Assembly (NCBI GenBank): GCA_020002185.1
Contig: CM034544.1
Span: 32,897,024 to 32,961,023 of the forward strand
Source of the DNA: Paraescarpia echinospica
Taxonomy: Eukaryota; Annelida; Polychaeta; Sabellida; Siboglinidae
Reading direction: 5' to 3'
DNA: 64,000 bases
Program-made: the position numbers and the translations under genes
In this document: positions 1-11,816 of the stretch, piece by piece
Layout of the letters: every line of letters starts with the position of its first letter
Numbering within the stretch: position 1 is the first letter of the stretch
Notes under the pieces: model-generated
Told to the model about the DNA's origin: nothing
Seen by the model: only the letters and a program-made list of their open reading frames with translations
Databases searched by the model: none

Positions 1-279
1 TAGCTCTGGTTTACAAATCCCTAAAACAAGCTATCATAAAAAATAAGCCCAATATCCAGCAAAGAAAACTCAAAAGAAAAGAAAGAAAACTATGACATCC
101 AAAATAGCAGGGCAAATTCCGAATTGTCAGCATCGCAAATTGTCAAAAATATCGTTTTGAGTATACGGCCAACACAAAATGTCAACTTCATGCATAGTCC
201 AGTACGTACGTACGTGCATACACACGACAGCTGGTTACAGGTATTTGTAATCAGAATCTCTCAAAATGATACTTGTTGG

Positions 280-2076
280 CAGGCCCGTAGCCAGCTTTTC
301 ACAATGGGGAGGGGGTTCACATTTTACCAATTCAGACTCCAGGGGGCGCCACAAGTTCATGTGGGGTTACATTTTTTCACAATGGAGAGGGACCCACATG
401 TTCACGTGGGGGCTCATAATGCAGAAGGCTACATTTCTAACTGGAAGAACAATGAAGTGGGTGTGAGATTGGTGGACCATGTGGTTCCGTCTTATATTCT
501 TTCATCTTATATACAAACACCACATTAGCATCCTCAGCAGGCCCATAACGAGGTCGTTTTGGGGGTGCGTTTTCAAACAAATTGGGACGCATATGTGGTC
601 TGTATAGATTGGTCTCATTTTGTTGCCTGATTAAGCCTAATTTACACCCAATTGTATTCATAAAAGCCAACACGCAGTGATAGTTTGTTGTTAATATAAC
701 TGAACTATTACTCGAAACCCTTCGCCGTGTGTGCAATTGTTATGAATATGATCATATTAATATAATAAACGAGGCACCGAGGAGTGTGGGTGTGTCCAAG
801 TTATTTTTCAGAATAAACAGTTAAAGTGTGACATTTACAATCTGGTTTTCGCTGAATTAAAACATTTTATTTATCTGATCTGATGTACTAAAGTTCCATA
901 ATTTATCATAAACATAAGTAAGTTAGTAAATTAACAAACCTTTATAAAATATGCCCGGTAAATAGAAGATTAGAAAAATCATTGTCCTCTTGTGGAATTT
1001 AAATTACATTCTAGGTGTCAAATAGTGAAGTACCTGTACACCAGACTGACTCCAGGAAACACAAATTGTATTTTACAACTATACGGAACACAAAATGGAC
1101 ATACTAATTGATAATAAAGGCCCTTTACACATTCTTGCCTCCGCGTCAGCGATAAGGTTCCCCTTTCTGAGATCTACAAACATGCAACTAGCAACCACAG
1201 TATTTCGGCAATCATACAGCCACACAATTACGCCACATTTCTCATCACCACGCCCATTTAAAAATAGGTGAAGCTAAACTTTATTTGTATTGGTTAAATA
1301 CAGTTATTCAGCGAATTCGCGTTCCAGCTCAATAGTTGAAAATTATGATTCGTGTGACATCAGATGAGTTTGTCTACCGGGTTTGCAGCTTGTAAAAATA
1401 CACTCGCTACGCGTCTTAAGTTGTTGGTTGTTGAGAATAGCCTCTTTGACAGTCGGTAGTTACCTTAATCAGCATACTAAAAATAAAAATCCGCACCTTT
1501 CGTTCACGTTTTAACAGAGTTATGATGACAAATAATGAATTATTTTGCATGGCTTAATTTATGTGCTCATAATTGTTAAATCATCATCACCCCGTTCATT
1601 CACCACTATCTTGTCTGCGTCTGTCACCTCTGAGTGACTACAGTTACGACTCATAATTTTATGTATGGTGTAAAACTGGCTTCTTGTCAATTTGTTACCC
1701 CATGCGTTTTCATAACAGGAGACCCTGGGATAGTGTGAAGTCCTTTTGCATGGCTAATTGGATGCAATGGTCCTTTGACATACACATTCTTCTAGTGACT
1801 GCCTTTTTCACACATGGCATTGGGGACTGACCCCTCAGCCAGGCTCCCGTACATTCAGTGATGATCACTTAATAGATAACGGTTCTCCCTTTATCAGCTG
1901 TACAATCAGGCTTTCTTGGCATTCCTTGTAATGCTTGAACACTATCCAGCAGCTTTTAGGAGAGGGGTTAACGATTTTGAGAAACATGGAATTCAATTTG
2001 TGGTTCACATTTTAAAGATGCGATTTTGAGGGAGGTTCACATTTTGGAGAAATGAGGGGTTCACGTTACGGGCCTG
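280..2076. mobile_element. Non-autonomous DNA transposon, TIR CAGGCCCGTA, TSD GTTGG
   Basis: The element begins CAGGCCCGTA at 280 and ends with its reverse complement, TACGGGCCTG, at 2076. Both ends are flanked by the 5-bp direct repeat GTTGG (275-279 and 2077-2081), a perfect target-site duplication. Both subterminal regions repeat the phrase GGTTCACATTTT: near 315 on the left, and around 1990-2065 in several variants on the right. No long ORF lies inside, so it must depend on a transposase from elsewhere. It sits in the intron just before the first visible MGAT4-like exon and supplies the spurious ATG at 2052. The superfamily is unassigned; a 5-bp TSD alone does not decide it. Confidence 0.72.
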
Positions 2077-2118
2077 GTTGGGAATGCATAACATTGGAAA
2101 CCGATGCTGGGTGTGCAG

Positions 2119-3621
2119 GTTTCTTGACTATCGGCATCCCGTCCGTGAAGCGACCGGACGACAACGTGTATGTGTTCAACACGCTCCACTCGATCCTCAA
2201 CACAACGTCACAGCGAGACCGAGACCGGATCGTCATTGTCGTCTTCCTCGCAGACTTCGACGTCGCGTACAACATGAACCTGTCGGCGACGATTGTGCGC
2301 TTCTACGGCCGCCATATCAACAGCGGCCTCATCCACATAGTGCAGGTGGCTCACAACGCATACCCGCCTCTCCACAACCTCAAGCGCAACTACTTCGATT
2401 CTGCGGAGCGGGTATCCTGGCGCTCCAAACAGGTGTCCGTTTTTTTTTCTCGTCAACCTAAGTGTGCAGCGTAAACTTCCTAGCTTTAGTTCTCAGTGCC
2501 ACCAGCATTAAGCGATAATGAGGTAAAATGTGTTTTCCTACTCCTGTGCGACACATTATAAGCTGTGCAGTCTGTAGGTTGAGCTGATTTCTCAATATAA
2601 CTATTTTGCTGACATTTAAATGTATTCTTATGTAGCGTGTTGTATTTCCCACAGAGTTTACATTTCACCCGTGCTGCCTTGCTCGTTTAACTTCAAACTC
2701 GGTTTAGTGAGGTTTGTACAAAGCTTAATACAGTTGTATAAGATAACACATGTAGCAGTGGATCAGAGATAACAAGACACGTTCTTTTGCGTGCAGGTTG
2801 TTGACTTTGCGCTGATGTTCCTGTACTCCGTGGACATTTCGCGCTACTACATTCAGCTGGAAGACGACGTGCTATGTGCCAAGCAGTTCGTCCCAGCCAT
2901 CGAGCGATTCATCGAGCGATTGGATGCACGCCTGACGCCCTGGATTCTCGCCGATTTCTCCAAACTTGGCTTCATAGGCAAGCTCTTGCATTCAGCCGAC
3001 CTGCGCAAGTTCGCACACTTCCTGTTGCTCTTTTACCAGGAGCAGCCCGTCGACTACCTAAAGAACCAGTTTCGAATGTCGATGGCGCAGCACCAAGAGC
3101 TCGTGTGTCGGACCTCTCTATTCCAGCACATCGGCGTGAAGTCGTCGCTGGGGCATAAAACATCCAAGATCAAAGACAATTGGTTCACCGGTGGTCCACA
3201 CTCCCAGCCCAACGTTCTCATCGCTACCGTCGTGTCGACGATGAAGCCCCATAACAACTACCATCCGCAGCTGGCCTACGACGGAGACTCGTTCTTCTGG
3301 GCAAAGAACCCGAACGTCGAGAGCTACATCGTCGTGAGATTCATCGACTTTGTACGCCTCCGCCGGGTAGTCGTCGAGACGGGTAACACCGAGCACCCTC
3401 TAGACACACTTCGGTCAGGGGTGCTGGAGGCGTGCACGGGCTTTCTGCCGGAGTGTTCCCATCGCAACAAGACCCTTCACCTCGGCGACTTCGTCAATGG
3501 CAGGGTCGACGTCATCGTGCCGCCATCAAAGGAGCTAATCAATGCAGTGCGCGCGCGTCTCACGCTCCCTCAGAAGGAGTGGATTGTTTTCCGTCGCTTT
3601 GCAGTGTACGAATTGCATTAA
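2119..3621 (+). CDS. MGAT4: MGAT4-like alpha-1,3-mannosyl-glycoprotein 4-beta-N-acetylglucosaminyltransferase, C-terminal exons
   Basis: Two exons, 2119-2432 and 2797-3621, join in phase 0 (AAACAG|GTGTCC donor, TTTGCGTGCAG acceptor). The product resembles GT54 enzymes, which in the Golgi add a beta-1,4 GlcNAc branch to the alpha-1,3 mannose arm of N-glycans using UDP-GlcNAc. Family marks are LTIGIPSVKR at the start, WRSKQ at the exon junction, YYIQLEDDV (acidic EDD, about residue 128) for the nucleotide-sugar/metal site, and a C-terminal module with DSFFWAKNP and VVVETGN typical of MGAT4. About 379 residues are visible. Known members are longer, so the N-terminal anchor and stem must come from upstream exons, probably left of the window. 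The open frame back to an ATG at 2052 runs into a transposon and is not the true start; the acceptor at 2111-2118 (GTGTGCAG) is the better boundary. The gene ends with TAA and an AATAAA at about 3627. Paralogue (A, B, C or D) is not resolved. Confidence 0.9.
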
Positions 3622-3623
3622 AG

Positions 3624-3640
3624 GGAATAAAAACATCTAT
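3624..3640 (+). promoter_or_regulatory. Polyadenylation signal of the MGAT4-like gene
   Basis: GGAATAAAAAC lies a few bases after the TAA stop. A second A-rich AATAAAAATAAA stretch follows near 3701-3713. Either could serve as the cleavage signal; which one is used cannot be told from sequence. Confidence 0.5.
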
Positions 3641-3803
3641 TGCTCGAATTCATGTTATATTACATCCTGCTATCTATTTCCACGTCCACCAAGCCAAAAA
3701 AATAAAAATAAATTCAATGAATTAGAAATTCCACATTTTATGGTGTGCATCCGGACATTTTCGAATATGCATATTTTTGGCGCGCTTTTCGGGATGCCGA
3801 GAT

Positions 3804-4050
3804 GTGACGTCACTTATGACTCAAACTCGCATCAGGCCGACCCTTTCCATGCATTCAGAGCATGTTTACAAGTATAGCTTTTGGGTCGAAACGAGCGTCA
3901 GAACGAGTTACTGTGCAATATTCCGACGTAATACAAACACTAGTCATCATACAGGAACAAGCAGTTATCTTACGGTTCCACATGAATCGAATTTTATTCA
4001 AAACAACGAATGCGAATGGGCCTACAACTACAAGTCGACTAGGTTTCGCC
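3804..4050 (+). repeat. 245-bp repeat, left member of an inverted pair
   Basis: This stretch, from GTGACGTCACTTATGAC to GGTTTCGCC, recurs in reverse orientation at 12024-12262 with only scattered changes. Similarity stops sharply at both ends. It contains the palindrome TGACGTCA, a CRE-type sequence. The short ORFs in it are not conserved coding signal. It is probably a dispersed repeat family. Confidence 0.75.
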
Positions 4051-4177
4051 GCAATACGCAATAAGCAATACGCACTATATTTCACTGTTCAGAAACGTGA
4101 CACTAGACACATATGGATATGTGACAACAATTGCCAGACATGTATTACGTGAATATGTTTACACATTATTAATGATA

Positions 4178-4408
4178 TTAACAGAGTTGACTTAGCAGTA
4201 CCATAGTTGACTTGGCTGTAACAGAGTTGACATTAAAATAACACAATCGTAATCAATAGCTAAATAAGACGTATAAAACCACGAACTGTTACAATCTAGT
4301 GTAGTTATATATATTGCACAAAAGCATACACCATAAGTGCTAATCGAGTGTTTATACATTGGTAGTACCGGCAACAGAGTTGACATAATTGGCAGTAACA
4401 GAGTTGAC
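4178..4408 (+). repeat. Left array of GTAACAGAGTTGAC motifs
   Basis: The 14-bp motif occurs at 4178-4191 (first base differs), 4218-4231, 4371-4384 (one change) and 4395-4408, with a weaker version at 4197-4211, all in the same orientation. It recurs on the other side of the transposase gene at 7415-7832. Placement on both sides of the gene suggests subterminal binding sites for the transposase. Confidence 0.75.
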
Positions 4409-4628
4409 ACTAAAATAATAAAAGTGTAAACAATGGTTACGTTTAACATATAATATTATGGATTGTTGTATTCTAGTGGAGTTATAGCTAGAGCGCACAA
4501 TCACACACCATCATTGCTATCATATTATAACTATACAGGTAGCACAGATTATGAAATGTTGTACCCATAAACATGCACCATAGCACAAACAAGAGTAGAT
4601 GTCTATGCAGCCGTCCTTAATCCCAGAG

Positions 4629-7296
4629 TCAAGCAGAGTGTAAATACTGCTGAATGAGCTCCCAGAGATGTGGCAGAACCTGGACGTGCCTACTCCCAAC
4701 TTTCTCTGGTTCAGGGATGAGAAACAGGACATCTTCAACTGTGTACCAGCAAACATCATCCCGATAATGTGGCCAGTAAAACCGGTTCGGACCCACGCTG
4801 TTCATGCATTTGACTTCAATGTCCACGTCATCGATGTCAGTGACAATACCAGGATAGATGTTTCCCTGATACTTCACAACACACCATTTCCCCTGAAGTT
4901 CATCTAGTTCTTCAACTTGTTCTACTGGAACTAAGTCGGGATGCAGTGACAGCTGTGTAGGAACGGCAGGCTTCGCAGAACTGGTCTGTTGTACTTGTGT
5001 GACAAGTTGTACATCAGCAGCAGGCAGCGCAAGAAGAACCCGTTGGTCAGTGACTGGAGGCTTGGCAGGGGCAACTGGCTGCACTCTGGTAGGGAAGGTA
5101 AATTCCTTGACGTCGTAGCACATGCAATTCAGTGCTTCAGGGTTGTTGCAACAACAGCTGACATCGCGATATTTGATCGTGCCACGAACCAGTGTGATGA
5201 CTTGGTGTAGCTTCATGGTTCCTTGCACTGCTGGTACGTTCTCAGGGACGACTGCTTCTTCCACGTCATCTGCCTCTACGAAGAAGAGCTTGATCGTTGT
5301 TTCTGGGATCAGTGCCCTGTATAGATGGGCTGCGTCAGGGATGTCATGCCCTAGGCTGATTACTCTGTCGGCCTTTCGAAAATCCTTGTGCTGAATAGGA
5401 AGACATCTATCTTCTGTCTGTACTGGGACGTCGGACCATCACTGAAGAAATGCAGGATCTCGATGTCTGGATGACTCACTTGCATGTAATGAAACAGTGG
5501 CGCAAGGTATGTCCAAATTGCAGTCGGATCATGTCGTTTGGACGGGGACAATGTGCAGAATGGGATCGGTTGATCCACATCTCCTACATACAGAACGCCC
5601 GTGTGTAGCGTCACTTGCATGTGTGATCCACCGAAATGGACAGACTGGATCTCACTTCCGAACTTACAACAGAAGTTCTCAGAAAAGTCTACGTGAATCA
5701 CACATTCAGAAGGTGACAGATTTCTTCGCAGCTCTCGGCAAACCAAAAACTGGTGCCTGATCGTGTATACGTGCCGTCTGAACTTGCTTAGGCTATTTTG
5801 GAATCGCTCTAGCAGAGTTTGCTTTGTTGCTGTTTCTTCCACTTTCTTGGTGACATTGAACGTGCGTTCATTGTCAAGAGGTTCTGCAACGGTACGCCAC
5901 TGGGTGTAGCTTACCTCTTCTTCTTGATCAAACTGGTTGACATCTGGAATAGCGTATTTACAAGTCTGGCATTCACCGTACATGCAAGCTTTCAATGCCG
6001 GATCACAGCTGATGCTGTCAGCTAACTGCTCTATGTTCTTTGTTTGCAGAATGTCCACATGGTAGAGCTTATTTGCCATAAAGGCAAGGTTTTTATGTGT
6101 CTTACAAAGGCACGTATCGCGATCATCCAGTGAGGGATGCACTACCCAGAATGGGCGTAGTTTGCAGAACAGGGAGTAGGAGATCATCCTGTCTGAGTAC
6201 TCGGCAAGAAACTTTCGGTGCACGTTCAACAGAGAATCAGCGAGGAGTCATTTCTGCAGCTTTCTTTTGTTTCGTGTGATCGTCTGTTTCTTGCCTGGTG
6301 TGACGCGACTGTTGTCATCTCTGCACAGGAAGTCCATTACGGATGTCTTCAACGCTTCTCCTGCAGCATTAGCTTTCCTTTGCCGCTCAAATGTGTACCT
6401 TTTGTCTTTGGTTTTCGTACCACTGTAGCTGTACCACCGTTTTCTTGAAAATCCTAATACGTCTTGAGCCAATCGCTGCATCCGGTACCGCTTGACAATT
6501 ATTCCCGTCACTATTTTCACACACTGCTGGCGTCCCCTCTCGGATGTGGCTTCTCTGTAGGTATCCTTCAAGTCGTTTGTTAGGGCATGGTGAAACTCTA
6601 ACGTCTTTCTGACATGCTTCGGAACATGCAGGTGTCTTAACAGTGCCCTCGTTTTGGTTCTTGATGTATTCCTTTTGTCATCCAGAACAGCTTGTCGAGC
6701 CCGTTGGTAACGCTTTTTGTATTTTGCGGTCAACCGTTCTTGCTTGATAATGGCCTTCCTTGAATTTTCCAAATCTCGGTAACATTTTGCAGCCAGTCGA
6801 CTACGCCTTTTCTGGGCTTGCTTCCGCTGTCTGCAAATGGAGGACACATTAGCACTGCATTCTAGAAAGACATGGAGCGAATAAAACAATGTTTTTAAAA
6901 ACAGAGGTAATACAATATAACGAGAAGCGAACAAGTGTGTACGTGTATATACGAGTGTGTATCTGGTGTCACTGGTGTATATTATATAACACACACACAC
7001 ACATTTACCTTGAACCTGATGAATTTGATGGTTCATTTGCAGGAGAAGCTGGAGGTGTTAGATGCGCCTCTTTATCTTTTCCCCTTGACCTCCTCTGTGC
7101 ATCTCGCCACCGCTTCCGTACACTGCGCTTGGTTCTTTCTGACAGTTCAATAATCTGTTTCACTTTTCCAGTTGATTTCTTCTTTTCCCATGCCAGCCGC
7201 TCTTTTTTTTTTTATTTGTCTCCGTTCTGGATTCGCATCCCGTCGAGCACGATACCGACTTTGTTTTTCAACTGCAGACAATGGCATGGTTGTCAT
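4629..7296 (-). pseudogene. Decayed DDE-type transposase gene, two or three exons
   Basis: Exon 7296-7009 encodes a basic, Arg-rich start (MPLSAVEKQSRYRARRDANP). It joins exon 6830-4629 in phase 2 (donor AAG|GTAAAT, acceptor TTTGCAG). Exon 2 carries a long basic region, then VHIDF-type text (here CVIHVDFSENF), IQSVHFGGSH, LHTGVLYVGD and HFFSDGPTSQYRQK, which look like the two Asp of a DDE/RNase-H fold. The C-terminal end (WYTVEDVLFLIPEPE) resembles the small C-terminal module of this family of invertebrate transposon proteins. Damage: an 11-A run near 7203-7213 shifts the frame in exon 1, there is an in-frame TGA at 6250-6248, and a frameshift with apparent loss of about 35 codons lies near 5365, where relatives carry a Gly- and Glu-rich motif. 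A possible extra 5' exon, 7801-7720 (starts ATG, ends in GTATGT), would join in phase 1 to an acceptor at 7272. Confidence 0.7.
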
Positions 7297-7414
7297 TATG
7301 AACAAAGTGAAAGAACACCGTTCATTTTAGATTTGTCTAAATACGAATGAATTAAAAAAATGGCAAGCATTCGTAGATAGAATATATCATAAACCATGAT
7401 AATGGCATACTGAT

Positions 7415-7832
7415 GTCAACCCTGTTACCATCCAGTCAACCCTGTTACCATGAATATGTAACAGAGTTGACAGTAACAGGGTTGACAACCATGATGCAGT
7501 GCATCTAATACAGCAGTTCATGCAGCCATATTATCACTAAATCACTGTTTCCCGCCACAATGCAGTGCATTGCCATAACAAGAGTGAGTGGTGCTTTGGT
7601 ATGATGGTTACACAATACTTATCTTTGGGTAACAGTGTTGACAAATTATAATTATATTTTTGCATGTGATACTAAAAAGGTGTATTTTAATCCATATTAA
7701 GACAGACAGAAGCACATACCTTCTCTCCATTTAAGGAAGTTGTAGTGTGCTGCCACCTGGTGCTCAATGCGGTACTGTACAAGGATCTGGGCTTCTTCCA
7801 TAGTTAAATTACTATAGAGTAACAGAGTTGAC
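7415..7832 (+). repeat. Right array of GTAACAGAGTTGAC motifs
   Basis: Copies lie at 7415-7428 and 7435-7448 (minus orientation, GGG variant), then 7458-7471, 7473-7486 (GGG variant), 7629-7642 (GTG variant) and 7819-7832. Two inverted copies are followed directly by two forward copies, making a symmetric four-site cluster within 72 bp. Confidence 0.75.
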
Positions 7833-8226
7833 CCATTGTTTGGGGACATATGAAAATGGCTTGAAATTTAATAAATATATAACTAATATGCCTATATAGA
7901 TCCAAGTCAGATATTTTGGGGATATTTTACTAGATGGTGATGATTATCAAACAATATTACCATTAAACGTGTTGCTGCCACCGAGACCGTAGGACACAGA
8001 TTTAAATTCAGGGACGTGACAATTTTGCCACCCACATCATATAATACTTAGTTTTTCTTTAACACAAATTACTAAAATTATTGTACAATACATAAATTAA
8101 TAAAGATAACATACAAGTATACCCATAACTGATGTTTTATTGCCCTTGGTGTATGCGGGACACTGAAAACGCACCATACGTTTCTGGGACTCCAATATGT
8201 ACCGAATTGGGAGAATGACCCATATA

Positions 8227-8378
8227 ACGATGTTTCTAAATTTTATTTATCCAAACAAATATAATGTAATGGATATATAATTTATTAATTGTAAATATAT
8301 TGTACGGTAATATATTGTAATTATAAATGTGAAAACAGATTGAGATCTGTCTGGATAAATACAATTTAGAAACATCGT
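8227..8378. repeat. 27-bp inverted repeat with a 98-bp AT-rich loop
   Basis: The 27 bases from 8227 (ACGATGTTTC...) are matched by their reverse complement at 8352-8378 with a single mismatch. It may be a small hairpin MITE, or a structure next to the 5' end of the RTE-like element that follows immediately. Confidence 0.7.
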
Positions 8379-8379
8379 C

Positions 8380-11300
8380 ATAGCCTGTCCCAAGCCAGGT
8401 TGAAAAAGGAGGAGGGTTGGGCGTAGGGTCAGTAACCCTACCCCGTAAAAACAAATCCTACTACAGAAACGACGAGAAGAAGCCATTCCGGTACACTTTC
8501 TAGGGGAAGAAGAGAAGGCACATCCATAAATGTGGATGCATCTGCATCTACAGATGTATCTACACCTACAGATGTATCTATGACAGGGTTGAGTGAAAGC
8601 CGTCAGGAAGCTCGACCCCCGATGAACCATATCTTTAACGCCAAAACTAACACTAGAGTAGGCACATGGAACGTTCGAACGTTCTTTCAGAGCGGGCGGA
8701 TGGAGCAAGTGCTGAAGGAAATGAAGGCTTACCATCTAGATATTCTAGGCGTAAGCGAGATGAGATGGACAGGACAAGGATGCTTCAACAGCGGAGATAA
8801 AACTGTACTCTACTCCGGAAACGAAGATCACCACGTTCATGGAGTTGGCATCATCCTGAATAAGGATACTACAAAAGCACTGATAGGGTGAAAGCCAGTT
8901 AGTGAACGCATAATCACAGCGAGGTTCAACACCAGACATGTCAAAGTCACCGTAGTGCAAGTATATGCCCCAACCGAAGTCGCCACAGACGAGGAAAAGG
9001 ACAACTTTTACGACCAACTCCAGAACGTGCTGGATGAGATACCAAGCTTTGACATAAAAGTGGTGGTAGGAGACTTTAACGCGAAGCTGGATGGAGACAG
9101 AAGAGAAATGTATACTACGGTTGGACCTCACGGTTCAGCTGGAAATACGAATGATAACGGTGAACGATTGCTCTCGATGAGCACCGCCAGTGGTATCAGC
9201 ATTGGCAATACCTTCTTCAAACATAAACGCATTCACAAGAAAACCTGGATCTCACCAGATGGCAATACATCGAATGAGATTGATTACATCTGCATTAGTA
9301 GTAGATGGCGTACATCTCTACAGGACGTCCGAACCTACAGAGGGGCAGATGTTGGTTCTGACCACAACCTTGTGATTGGTAAAATCCGTTTGAAGTTAAA
9401 GTGAGTCAAGACGGTGAAGACGGTCAGGCCATATGCGACAGATAACTTAAAGAACACAGACACATCAAAACAATTCTACGAGGAAACTAAGAACAGATTC
9501 CAAGCGCTACAACACTCAACCGACATAGAAGAACAATGGCAGCTATTCCTTCAAGCCGTAAAGGAGAGCGCGAATGTAGTGTTAGGAAGGAGAAGAGGGT
9601 CCAACAGAGAACAGTGGATTACTGGAGACTCGTGGAAACTGATTGATAAAAGGAAGGATACGAAGATCAGAAGAGATCAAGCAGCTAGAAACATCCAACA
9701 ATGGAGATCATCAGATGAGGAATACAGGAAACTGGACAAAGAAGTAAAAAAGAGCTGTAGGACAGATAAGAGGAAATGGTTAGAAGAGAAAGGTAAAGAA
9801 GCACAAACAGCAGCAGAACGGAATGACTCGAAAACGCTGTATAGGATTGTGAGAGAGCTAACTACCGCGAAAAGCAATTCCAACATACCAATAAAAGACA
9901 AAGATGGCAGAGTGCTTCTAACAAACGAGGAACAAGACACGAGGTGGATTGAACACTTCCGAGAAGTACTAAATCAACCAACACCAACCACACTCTTCAA
10001 CTTCGAACAGGAACCAAACATAAAAGAGCTTGATGTCATCACCAATGACATCACCAGGGCAGAAGTTTCCAAAGCCATCGATAGCCTCAAGAACAACAAG
10101 GCAGCGGGCCTTGATGAAGTATCGGCCGAACTATTGAAACATGGCAAGGACGGGGTTGTAGACGAGTTAACCTACTTGTTCAATCTGATCTGGTCTGAGG
10201 AGGAAGTTCCTGATGATTGGAGACGAGGAGTGATCGTGACGTTACCAAAGAAGGGGTGCCTGAGCGATTGCAATAACTGGCGAGGAATAACATTGATGTC
10301 AGTACCTGGAAAAGTGTTCTGCAGTGTGATCCTAAACCGGCTGAAGACAGCAGTTGACCAACACCTCCGGGAGGAACAAGCTGGTTTTCGAAGAGGAAGG
10401 TCATGCTGTGAGCAGATCTTCACATTGCGAAACATCATCGAACAAAGCAGAGAGTTCCAGGTACCTCTTTTTAGTCAATTTCATTGACTTTAAGAAGGCT
10501 TTCGACAGTGTCCACAGAAATTCGCTGTGGCAAATCCTGAAGCTATACGGCATACCAAGCAAATATATAGACATTTTCAAATCGCTATACCGAAACACCA
10601 ACTGCTGCATCAAGACCAACGATGGCTACACAGACATGTTCGATATAGAGACAGGTGTACGTCAAGGTTGCATCCTGTCCCCTTTCCTCTTTGTTGTTGT
10701 TATCGACTTCATCATGAGGAAAACGATGAAAGATCCGAACTTTGGTGTTAAATGGATAAATAATAGGTTGACAGACCTTGACTTTGCCGATGATATTGCA
10801 CTGCTCAGCCACACGCCGGAGATCCTACAAGAGATGACCAATAATTTAAACAAAAATGGAGAGATGGTCGGATTACGAATCAGCTATGGGAAGACAAAAA
10901 CATTGTCAGCTGGTGATGGATCTGACCCCCACATTGTGATCGGTCAGGAAGAGTTGCAATGCGTCGAGAACTTCCCTTACCTTGGAAGCTACATCTCTAG
11001 GAAAGACGATGCGGAAGTAGATGTACGAGCGAAGATAGGCAAGGCATCAGCAGTGTTCCAAAGACTACGTCCAATATGGTCCAGTAACACCATCAGAAAG
11101 GACATAAAACTACGTCTTTACATGTCAATCGTAATACCAACAGCGATATATGCCTGTGAAACGTGGAAGAATACGGCGAGGATATCAAAAAAACTAGACG
11201 TATTTCATCGACGATGTCTCCGGTTCATACTGGGCATATCGTGGAGAGAACACACCACAAATGAAGAAGTGATGAGGAGGGCAGGTCTGGACAGCCTGCA

Positions 11301-11580
11301 TCACATAGTTAAGTCTCGACGACGAAGACTAGCGGGACATATCCTACGCCTACCAAGAGAGAGAACAGCACATGTAGCAATGGAATGGGTGCCTGAAGGT
11401 GGAAATAGAAGGAGAGGAAGGCCGACTAAGACCTGGCGCAAGACGTTTAAAGAAGATCTGGCAGAGATGGAAATCACCTGGAATGAGGCCAAAGAAATTG
11501 CGAAAGACCGTAGTAGATGGAGAAAGCTCGTCGCCCGATGTCCCGAAAGGAACAGGAGGAACTAAGTCTAAGTAAGTATA
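8380..11580 (+). mobile_element. RTE-like non-LTR retrotransposon, near full length, inactive
   Basis: The element has an untranslated leader (GGTTGGGCGTAGGGTC...CCTACCCCGTAAAA), one long endonuclease-reverse transcriptase reading frame, a stop at 11563-11565 and a tail of short direct repeats (CTAAGTCTAAGTAAGT), the kind of ending RTE-type elements have instead of long poly(A). Exact 5' limit and target duplication were not identified. Confidence 0.75.
8532..11565 (+). pseudogene. RTE-like endonuclease/reverse transcriptase, disrupted
   Basis: The N-terminal AP-type endonuclease shows WNVRTF, GVSEMRW (catalytic Glu), VVGDFNAKLD and GSDHNLV. The reverse transcriptase shows VNFIDFKKAFDSV, GVRQGCILSPFLF and the catalytic LDFADDIALL. 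The C-terminal end has the YACETW and RRLAGHILRLPRER blocks found in RTE-type proteins. Breaks: in-frame TGA at 8889-8891 (a Trp position in relatives) and at 9402-9404, and a one-base expansion in a run of five T near 10471-10475 that moves the frame. Only three simple lesions in about 1,010 codons suggest recent loss of activity. Confidence 0.88.
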
Positions 11581-11730
11581 TATAATGATCATATTTTTAT
11601 TTTTGTGGCGAATAAATAATTACTACAAAAATAAAAACATATTTACAAACAGTGCATTATAGTATAAAATGATTTTGTTTATATTACTTCGTGAAAACAA
11701 ACAAAAAAGTGTTAAGAAAATCAAAGGTTT

Positions 11731-11816
11731 GCATGCTGTCAGGATTGAACCGGCGTCGCCCGATTGTAAAATAAACGACAAATAACCAACGCGCCTACCC
11801 ACTGAGCTATCGGGAC
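11731..11816 (-). repeat. tRNA-like sequence, probably a SINE head or tRNA pseudogene
   Basis: Read on the minus strand it starts GTCCCGATAGCTCAGTGGG, with a good A-box (TAGCTCAGTGGG). Its T-arm has loop TTCAATC between GCCGG and CTGAC (one mismatch). The 3' side (AGCATGC) does not pair with the 5' GTCCCGA, and the anticodon arm is too long and unpaired. It is therefore not a working tRNA gene, but it keeps pol III box sequences. Confidence 0.55.

Larger units (their letters stand above)
4178..7832 (-). mobile_element. DDE-type DNA transposon with subterminal motif arrays (superfamily not assigned)
   Basis: The limits given are the outermost GTAACAGAGTTGAC motifs. They bracket one minus-strand transposase gene, and I see no copies between the left array and the coding region. 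True termini and a target-site duplication were not identified; no clear terminal inverted repeat is visible just outside the motifs, so the element may extend somewhat further. A single diverged motif also occurs far away at 36873-36886. Confidence 0.6.

Noticed and set aside
2052..2118. ATG at 2052 as the start of the glycosyltransferase
   Set aside because: It lies within the terminal part of a transposon bounded by a perfect target duplication; family similarity begins only after the acceptor at 2118.
3862..4152. 96-aa ORF that also appears at 11913-12206
   Set aside because: The conservation is of a repeated DNA segment, open in several frames at once, with no protein family signal.
11731..11816. 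Functional tRNA gene
   Set aside because: Acceptor ends do not pair and the anticodon arm is malformed, despite good A- and B-box text.
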